A DNA stretch of 64,000 nucleotides from the NCBI GenBank assembly GCA_014529385.2, contig CM043966.1:140416211-140480210 (forward strand), in the 5' to 3' direction. Shown here one piece after another: positions 57,945 through 64,000 of this stretch (positions within the stretch are counted from its first letter, which is position 1; every line of letters begins with the position of its first letter). The stretch comes from Adiantum capillus-veneris. Lineage: Eukaryota > Streptophyta > Polypodiopsida > Polypodiales > Pteridaceae. The translations under genes were made by a program, and so were the position numbers. The notes beneath the pieces are model-generated. The model had not been told where the DNA came from. It saw only the letters and a list, made by a program, of their open reading frames with translations, and searched no databases.

Positions 57945-60326
57945 TAGTGCTTGGGCTGCTTTGAAACGTATCGGCAATGATCAAGCAAACACAATTATAT
58001 ATGTAAGAAAGAGAGAGAAGGGGGAGGGGGTGTTTGTTCCACTAATACCTTCTTACAAATCTGTCATGACCAATCAAAGTGATATTAGTATTTGTTCATC
58101 ATAGCTTGAGTAAATTACACCACAACACATCACAAGAAAAGCCACCCACTCACTGTCTTAAGGCCAGGGGAGTCCTCTCCACCCTGTCGCCCTCTTACAG
58201 CATGTGGGATTTATGGCTAAATTGATGACAACACTAGAGACAAGCTATCAAGAACTTAACAAAAAAAAAACACCAAGACACTTACACATCATTGTTGTCC
58301 ATTACTTCACGTGGGAAGAGAGACAAAGTATCCAAGCTTAGTCCAAATCCACCCTCCTTGATTCAGCAAATGTTGAGCTTACACTAGTAGGAGAAATGAT
58401 AGATTTCCTACTCTCAATTGAGTGATCACTCTCTCTCTCTTACAATGGCATAGAGTTCCCTTGCTAATCTCCTATTACAACACATGCATATGCATAAGAT
58501 AATGAGCTTCCACTCAAGAGCTCCTTCTAGAGAGGTTGAGCTTGGCTTCTCAAGCTATAGCATAGTGCTCTTGCTTATGGCTCCCCCTTTTTGTGCTAGC
58601 TACACCCTCCTTTTATAGCAATTTTGAAGGCTAGGGTTACTCCTCTAACCATGGTTGGGTTAGATTTTCAGCAATTTATCTAATTTCTTTTGCTTGAAAT
58701 TATCAAGAAGTTGGTGGGAGAAGAGAGAGGAGAGAAATGGAGGTGATAGGACTTTTCATAGTGGGTTAGTGTTAGTAGAGTTAGTATTAATTTACAAATG
58801 GAATTGGATATTTACAATGGGAGTATCCATGTAGGATACAAATAAGAAAGAAAAACTCTCAAGAGGTAAGAAAAGGTGGATTTCTTACAAGGTTGATGCT
58901 CCAAGTGTCTTGAGTAGGGCCAATTTTGACGCTTGTTGACGGTCCACTAGCTTTGACGGTACATTTTTTCTCCACTCTTGACCTTCCTTGAGAGACAAGG
59001 TAATTGAAGCTGAGTAATCAACCACCATGATGTTGCCTTTTAAGAGAAGAGGCTGAATTTTGTGGTTTTTTTTTAGATATGGGTAATTTGGAAGAGGAAA
59101 AATGAGACTAGGTGGTCAATTTTGGAATGGAATTGTGTGTGGGAGGTATGAGTTCACCATGGTTTCTCTTATTCTTCATGGTTGAGGAGAAGGTGAGTAG
59201 GGTGCAGAGAGGAGTGGTGAGAGAGGTGGGGATGATGAGTGGAGAAGTGTGTGTGTGAAAGAGGAAAATGATAAAGTGGAAGAGAGAGTGTGGCTGCTTA
59301 GCATGGGAAAACTGGGGTCCACTAATAAAATCATAGCTCACAGCTCGTAGCTCAAAAAAATATGAAAAAATTTGAGGCAAAATTTCAGCCCACGAGCTAC
59401 AACTTTTGTTTGTATCACCTTTTCAAATTCGGAGAGCAAGTGAGCTTTAAAAATTCAGCAAAACCGACCGTTTTTTTCCACTGCACAAGGTCCTTGTGGG
59501 GTCCTTCTTTGGATGATTCTTTTGAATACCTCCAAGAGTGAGCCCTCCATAGTGCATGTATGCATGCCACCTACCCTTGACCTTATTTGGTAGGTCTATA
59601 ATTGAAGATATTGTTGAGATCATGATATAAGTGAATAGTACAACTAAGAAAATCAAATATTGAGGGGTCTAAAAAATATGTACATGTCAAATATAAATAA
59701 TATAAGTGGAAAAAATATAAAGGGGTCAAAAGAAATCTCTCTCATTATGAGGCTACCATAAAAAGATAAATATTTTTGGTGTTCTATTTAGAAAAAAAAA
59801 ACAAAATAGATGTAGGAAGGGAAAAATCACAATAGTGAAAAAATATACACATAAATAAAACTAGTTTTTTTGGATTTTTGTTGGGGTGGAGTTACACCAA
59901 ATATAAGAGAAGCTTACATGAAAATATTTCTATATGGAATAAAGAGTATGAAAAATGGTAAGAAAAATTGTGGTAAAGGTGAGGCAATGTACAGAGCATA
60001 AATAACACACACCTAGGTAGAAATATTTAAATAAATATCAAAATAATTATGAAAAAATCTTTTATTTAGGCCCTATATACAAAGAAATATTTACATACGC
60101 ATGGGCCATAATATACTTATTTTTTTTATTTTTTTATTTTTTTTTGGCTCAACTAGCCCAATGATTAGCTAATTGAGGGTTTTTTTAAGAAGATATGGGA
60201 AAAGTCCCGTGACTCACGCACGCCTATGTACAGTGAAATGGTAGGGATAGCCACAGTGTTTGGGTGATTTTTGTAGGGTGAGGTAACTCACTATGGCAAT
60301 TACAAAGAGCCGAAAAACGGCTATCA
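57633..60326 (-). mobile_element. 2.7-kb LTR-like element, copy 2, inside the kinase
   Basis: 2694 bp, reversed relative to copy 1 at 40348-43043, same TGATAGCCG start and CCGCCTCA end. Flanked by GCGC at 57629-57632 and 60327-60330. Identity to copy 1 is high (about 97-98% in the parts I compared), with one 26-bp difference near the CCGCCTCA end and a shorter CT array. It lies in a kinase coding exon; removing it with one GCGC restores the frame. Confidence 0.88.
57895..57941. repeat. (GA)n microsatellite
   Basis: About 23 GA units inside copy 2; corresponds to the longer CT array of copy 1 (42721-42803). Confidence 0.97.
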
Positions 60327-61179
60327 GCGCTACAAGCGTCGTGAAAGAGCCATGTGGAAGGGGCACTATCTCCATAAGATCACCTAAAGTTCCCCCATTG
60401 AAGTAGGGGAATATCAGAAACCATGGCAACATTACAGAGTTGGCAATACTTCTCACAATCCCTCTATGGTTGAGATCTACCCCACTTTCTGATGCAAAGC
60501 TTTTCCACTGATGCTTGGCCTGTCCTTTGAACTCCTTGGCACAATAAGTATTCGTTGTAGGAAGGAAACTGGTCCCTTTGATTTGATCTTGCCACCCTGT
60601 GCCATAAGCCCCTGACCCAAGTTTCTTGATCTTCTTAATGGACTTATTTGGAATGACCAAAGTCATACTACATTCAGAATTGTATATACTGCTCTCCAGG
60701 TGACTGGCAGAAGCAGTAGAATCTGATGTTCCCTCAATGGCAGCCTCCTCAATAAACGGTTCTCCAGCTTGGCTGCTCCCCATAACTCTGGTGATAGCCA
60801 TTCGCATTTTCTTGCTTAGGCTAAACTGTGTGTCTACGTGGGATGCTCGCCTTGAACTCTCCTTTTCAGCTCTCCATCTCACGTTCCAATGCTCTAGCTT
60901 ACCCTTGTCTTCTTCTTGAGGGCATTCCTCTTTCAAATCAGAGGCCACCTTGGGCAAATTGCCCACCCAACTGCTCAGTAATGAGATTATTGATTCGGTT
61001 GTTTTGTCTAGATATAACAACAACATTTTGCGGGCAATCTCATTGTATAATGATTGCAATCTAAACTCATCTGCAACAATCTGCGCTATATCATCGGGAT
61101 CTAGTGCACTGACGATTGTAATCAACAATTGTCTAGTTTTCTTTTTGAACTCTATCATTGAAGTAGCAGAAGGATCCAT
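60327..61179 (-). pseudogene. Protein kinase gene, N-terminal part before the insertion
   Basis: Start ATG at 61179 (MDPSATSM) is chosen because TTGCAG|GCAAA sits five bases before it; the 44 upstream codons look like intron. Residues 1-185 are a helical, acidic/basic region of unknown fold with an SRR-type basic patch. The kinase lobe begins with KKIKKLGSGAYGTGWQ (Gly loop about 188-193) and CAKEFK (ATP-anchoring Lys about 215), then LNHRGIVRSI and FPYFNGGTLGDLM (hinge). It is cut in codon 285 by the LTR-like element. The joined gene gives 474 codons plus stop. It lies inside the DNA transposon and shares its promoter layout with the transposase, so it appears to be a passenger or functional partner. 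Confidence 0.85.
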
Positions 61180-61184
61180 TTTGC

Positions 61185-62652
61185 CTGCAATGGTATTATT
61201 GCAAACAACACATTGTGAAATATAACTATGTGCCACTGCATTTGGATCTTTTCTACGTGAAAGAAAAAGTGCAGTATAGACCATAGATTTCGTACGCTTT
61301 TGCAATGACACACCTAATCACAATTGCAACCATGTGCCAATGCCTCACCGTACAACAACTTACAAACAGATGCTCCTGTCATTCTAGCAGCAACACACCT
61401 AGTCGCAATTGCAACCATGTGCGGAAGCATGAATGACTGGGAGCAACATAAAACATAGTCACCCTACGCTTTTGCAATGACACACCTAGCCGCAATTGCA
61501 ACAATGTACCAGTGCATCCACGCACGGTGACTTCTTTCAAACAGATGCTCCTGTCATTCTAACAGCAACACACCTAGTCGCAATTGCAACCATGTGCCGA
61601 AGCATGAATGACTGGGAGCAACATAAAACATAGTCACCCTATGCTTTTGCAATGACACACCTAGCCGCAATTGCAACCATGTGCCAGTGCATCCACGCAT
61701 GGTGACTTCTTTCAAACAGATGCTCCTGTCATTCTAGCAGCAACACACCTAGTCGCAGTTGCAACCATGTGCCGAAGCATGAATGACTGGGAGCAACATA
61801 AAACATAGTCACCCTACACTTTTGCAATGACACACCTAGCCGCAATTGCAACCATGTGCCAGTGCATCCACGCACGGTGACTTCTTTCAAACAGATGCTC
61901 CTGTCATTCTAGCAGCAACACACCTAGTCGCAATTGCAACCATGTGCCGAAGCATGAATGACTGGGAGCAACATAAAACATAGTCATCCTACGCTTTTGC
62001 AATGACACACCTAGTCACAATTGCAACCATGTGCCAGTGCATCCACGCACGATGTCGTCTTTCAACATTCAAGCATATGAAACATTATGAAATTATTTGA
62101 GCACACATTCATGCATTAGATGCTACCGTCAATCTAGCAGCAACACACCTAGTCGCAATTGCAACCATGTGCCGAAGCATGAATGACGGGAAGCAATATA
62201 AAACATAGTCATCTTGCGTTTTTGCAATGACACACCTAGCCACAATTGCAACCATGTGCCAGTGCATCCATGCACGGTGACTTCTTTCAAACAGATGCTC
62301 CTGTCATTCTAGCAGCAACACACCTAGTCGCATTTGCAACCATGTGCCGAAGCATGAATGACTGGGAGCAACATAAAACATAGTCACCCTACGATTTTGC
62401 AATGACACACCTAGCCACAATTGCAACCATGTGCCAGTTCATCCACGCACGGTGAATTCATTCAAACAGATGCTCTTGTCATTCTAGCAGCATCACACCT
62501 AGTCGCAATTGCAACCATGTGCCGAAGCATGAATTACTGGGAGCAATATAAAACATAATCATCGTACACTTTTGCGATGAAAAACCTAGCCATAATTGCA
62601 ACCATATGCCAGTGCATCCACATACAATGATTTGATAAAAGAAATTTTATAC
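61185..62652 (-). other. 5'UTR intron of the kinase gene
   Basis: Donor AAAG|GTATAA at 62653/62652 and acceptor TTGCAG at 61185 bound a 1468-nt intron filled by tandem repeats. The acceptor context (TTGCAG|GCA) equals that of the transposase 5'UTR intron. Confidence 0.58.
61290..62620. repeat. Tandem array, about 176-bp unit
   Basis: About seven and a half units, each starting GCTTTTGCAATGACACACCTAG at about 61290, 61469, 61643, 61822, 61993, 62217, 62390 and 62567. Each unit has two copies of ACACCTAGYCGCAATTGCAACCATGTGCC, so the array is a dimer repeat. One unit carries an extra ~50 bp near 62065-62110. Several units are nearly identical, so homogenisation is recent. It lies in the kinase 5'UTR intron. 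Confidence 0.93.
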
Positions 62653-62819
62653 CTTTAAGTTTTAACGCAAAAAACTCAGAAAAACATCAATAAAATAAGG
62701 AAGGGATTAAAAAATTACTGCTACACTGCTTTGAGAATGTGGAAAGCTGCCAAAAAGTTTGGTGAAGAAGACTTTTCAATGTACCTCTCTTGTGAAAAAG
62801 ACAAGCACCGGTGTCGCCT

Positions 62820-62826
62820 TTATATA
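62820..62826 (-). promoter_or_regulatory. TATA box for the kinase gene
   Basis: TATATAA on the minus strand (GGCTATATAAAGGC), 190 bp from the right end, facing inward, mirror image of the one at 50857. Confidence 0.65.
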
Positions 62827-62830
62827 GCCA

Positions 62831-62876
62831 CGGCGGGCCCGGCGGGGAAATTGCTTTACCTGGCGGGCCCGACGGT
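62831..62876. promoter_or_regulatory. Subterminal GC-rich motifs, right end
   Basis: GGCGGGCCCGGCGGGG and GGCGGGCCCGACGG, 30 bp apart. The second equals the left-end motif at 50788-50804. Confidence 0.5.
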
Positions 62877-62992
62877 CCAACTACTTAGTCCGTTCTCGAG
62901 CCGGTCTCCAAGTCTCCTTGCAGGTCAAAAAATATGAATGTCAATTAACATAATATTATTTTACATTTCTATTGTTATTAACCTGAAATTAT

Positions 62993-63016
62993 AGTGTGAT
63001 CACGTCATTTTGAAAT
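62993..63016 (-). repeat. Right terminal inverted repeat of the DNA transposon
   Basis: Minus strand ATTTCAAAATGACGTGATCACAC; pairs imperfectly with the left end at 50619-50642. Followed by the TCA shared with the left flank (63017-63019) and resumed gypsy sequence. Confidence 0.58.
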
Positions 63017-63132
63017 TCATCAAACCTTGTTGTATCTAGTAAATAAACCTTGTTCCACGGGAAGAATTACACGATGGTTGTTAATTCTCCTTGAGTTTGA
63101 TTTTACCATTGTAGTGAGACCTGGTAAAAGAC
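63017..63132 (+). pseudogene. Gypsy RNase H, end after the transposon
   Basis: HQTLLYLVNKPCSTGRITRW continues the FVFYVD that was cut at 50618, then LEFDFTIVVRPGKRHVMVDH, the C-terminal end of gypsy RNase H. A one-base frame change follows after DHLS. Confidence 0.92.
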
Positions 63133-64000
63133 ATGTCATGGTGGATCATTTGTCTCATACCTAATGGTGAAGCCCCTACTGGAGTCGATGATGAATTGCC
63201 CGATACTTCCTTATTTCTAGTCAAGACCATGCCTGAATGGAGTGAGAAGATTGTGAACTTTCTAGTTAATGGTTTTTCAGCCAAAGAGCTTCATAAGGAC
63301 GTAGGTCGAAAACTATTAAAAGAGTGTGAGCCTTATTCTCTCATTGCAGAAACTCTCTACAGGCTAGGGAAGGACAATATTTTTAAACGTTGTGTTCGTG
63401 ATGAGTATTTATACATACTATAAGAAGCTCACATGGGTATAGCCAGAGGACATTTCTCAGGGGAACTAACAGCTAGAAAGGTGTTGCAATCAAGCTATTG
63501 TTGGCCTACCTTATTCAAGGATGCATCACTTTTTGCAAAAGGATGTGATGAATGCCAACGTTATAAGATCAGACAACGAAAGGATAAGATGCCCTTACAT
63601 CCTGTTAAAGTGACTCAACCATTTGAAAAATGGGGTTTGGACTTTGTAGGCCCAATTAGTCCTGCAGCTCGTAGCACTCAATCTCAATATATTATTGTTT
63701 CCATTGACTATTGAAAAAGTGGGCGAAAGCCAAGGCAACACGTAAGGCTGATGCAAGGTCAACTGCCAAGTTTCTCTTTGAGAACATTATTACAAGATTT
63801 GGTTGTTCCTTTGAGATTGTGAGTGACAATGGTACTCATTTTATAAATGGAGTGATAAAAGAACTCACTACCAACATCATGATAACTCACTATAAGTCCA
63901 CACCTTATTATCCACAATCAACTGGCAAAGCTGAGAGTACCAACAAGACCTTAATCTCTATCTTGACCAAAATGGTAGAAACTCATCGTACAGATTGGGA
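63133..64000 (+). pseudogene. Gypsy integrase, runs off the window
   Basis: IPNGEAPTGVDDELPD links to the zinc-binding domain (HMGIARGHF...CDECQRYK) after a stop at 63421-63423 (Gln position, a C-to-T type change). The DDE core shows WGLDFVGPISP, a frame change near 63712, IVSDNGTHF and GKAESTNKT, so two Asp and the Glu are present. The sequence continues to 64000 without reaching its C-terminus. Confidence 0.92.

Larger units (their letters stand above)
50619..63016 (+). mobile_element. 12.4-kb hAT-type DNA transposon carrying kinase and RING genes
   Basis: The gypsy gene defines both edges. The left end reads GGGATTTTAATTACGCGATGACGC (CAGGG counting two flanking bases, as in many hAT ends); the inverted right end reads ATTTCAAAATGACGTGATCACAC, a diverged terminal repeat with ACGYGATSACRC in common. 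Both ends then carry an AT-rich zone, TGACCT, a GC-rich zone with GGCGGGCCCG motifs and an inward TATA box. Plus-strand transposase occupies the left; RING and kinase genes run on the minus strand from the right. A 2.7-kb LTR-like element and a 1.3-kb TIR element are nested inside. Without them it is about 8.4 kb. Confidence 0.78.
37560..64000 (+). mobile_element. Ty3/gypsy retrotransposon split by three insertions
   Basis: Reading left to right: candidate 5' LTR, primer site at 38462, gag from 39217, zinc knuckles, protease, reverse transcriptase, RNase H to 50618, then RNase H/integrase from 63017 to the window edge. It is interrupted at 40348-43043, 43843-45770 and 50619-63016, about 17 kb of foreign DNA, leaving about 9.4 kb of gypsy sequence. 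The coding frame continues across each break. The 3' LTR is outside the window and the 5' edge is approximate. Confidence 0.85.

Noticed and set aside
61180-61311. 44 extra N-terminal codons of the kinase
   Set aside because: They lie upstream of a good splice acceptor and look like intron; MDPSATSM at 61179 is the better start.
61290-62620. CRISPR-like array
   Set aside because: Units are contiguous 176-bp tandem repeats without unique spacers, in eukaryotic transposon DNA.
62731-62937. 68-codon plus-strand frame near the right transposon end
   Set aside because: It overlaps the minus-strand leader exon, TATA box and GC-rich subterminal motifs; no protein feature.

Overview
This window is plant nuclear DNA made almost entirely of transposable elements. 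The evidence is: Ty1/copia elements with initiator-Met primer sites, Ty3/gypsy elements, an L1-type LINE, a hAT-type DNA transposon with BED zinc finger and hAT dimerisation domain, a fragment of a protein-primed DNA polymerase of the kind carried by linear mitochondrial plasmids, and very long CT/GA and CA microsatellites. I see no RNA gene and no intact single-copy host gene. A large-genome land plant fits, perhaps a fern or other seed-free plant, but the species cannot be decided from the sequence.

Layout. 1-484 and 6030-6371 are two halves of one 21-bp minisatellite, split by a copia element (485-6029) with 192-bp LTRs and a GTACT target duplication. A minus-strand exon of an unrecognised gene follows (6477-7379); its splice donor places the minisatellite in its intron. 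7.6-23.9 kb is mostly non-coding, AT-rich, with long microsatellites, an eroded gag-like stretch (10.9-12.3 kb), a minus-strand gypsy remnant (15.3-17.8 kb) and a 150-bp AT-rich satellite (19.8-20.9 kb). A plus-strand gypsy integrase tail (23.95-25.0 kb) abuts a decayed minus-strand copia element (25.3-30.9 kb), itself split by a ~1-kb insertion, then a LINE remnant (31-35 kb).

From about 37.6 kb to the window end lies one gypsy element with three insertions. (1) A 2.7-kb LTR-like element (40348-43043; TG...CA; 4-bp duplication CTAC). (2) About 1.9 kb (43843-45770) containing a fragment of linear-plasmid DNA polymerase. (3) A 12.4-kb DNA transposon (50619-63016) in the RNase H domain. The gypsy frame can be followed across each insertion.

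The large transposon is the main discovery. It has inverted ends with matching architecture: a short diverged terminal repeat, an AT-rich zone, a GC-rich zone with GGCGGGCCCG motifs, an inward-facing TATA box, a short leader exon, a 5'UTR intron packed with 150-176 bp tandem repeats, then TTGCAG|GCA just before the start codon. The left end drives a BED/hAT transposase; the right end drives a protein kinase. A RING-H2/coiled-coil gene (decayed here) lies between them on the kinase strand. The kinase is broken by a second, inverted copy of the 2.7-kb LTR-like element (57633-60326; duplication GCGC). With that element and one short candidate intron removed, the kinase frame is an exact 474 codons. 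I know of no described transposon with this gene set, but I could not search.
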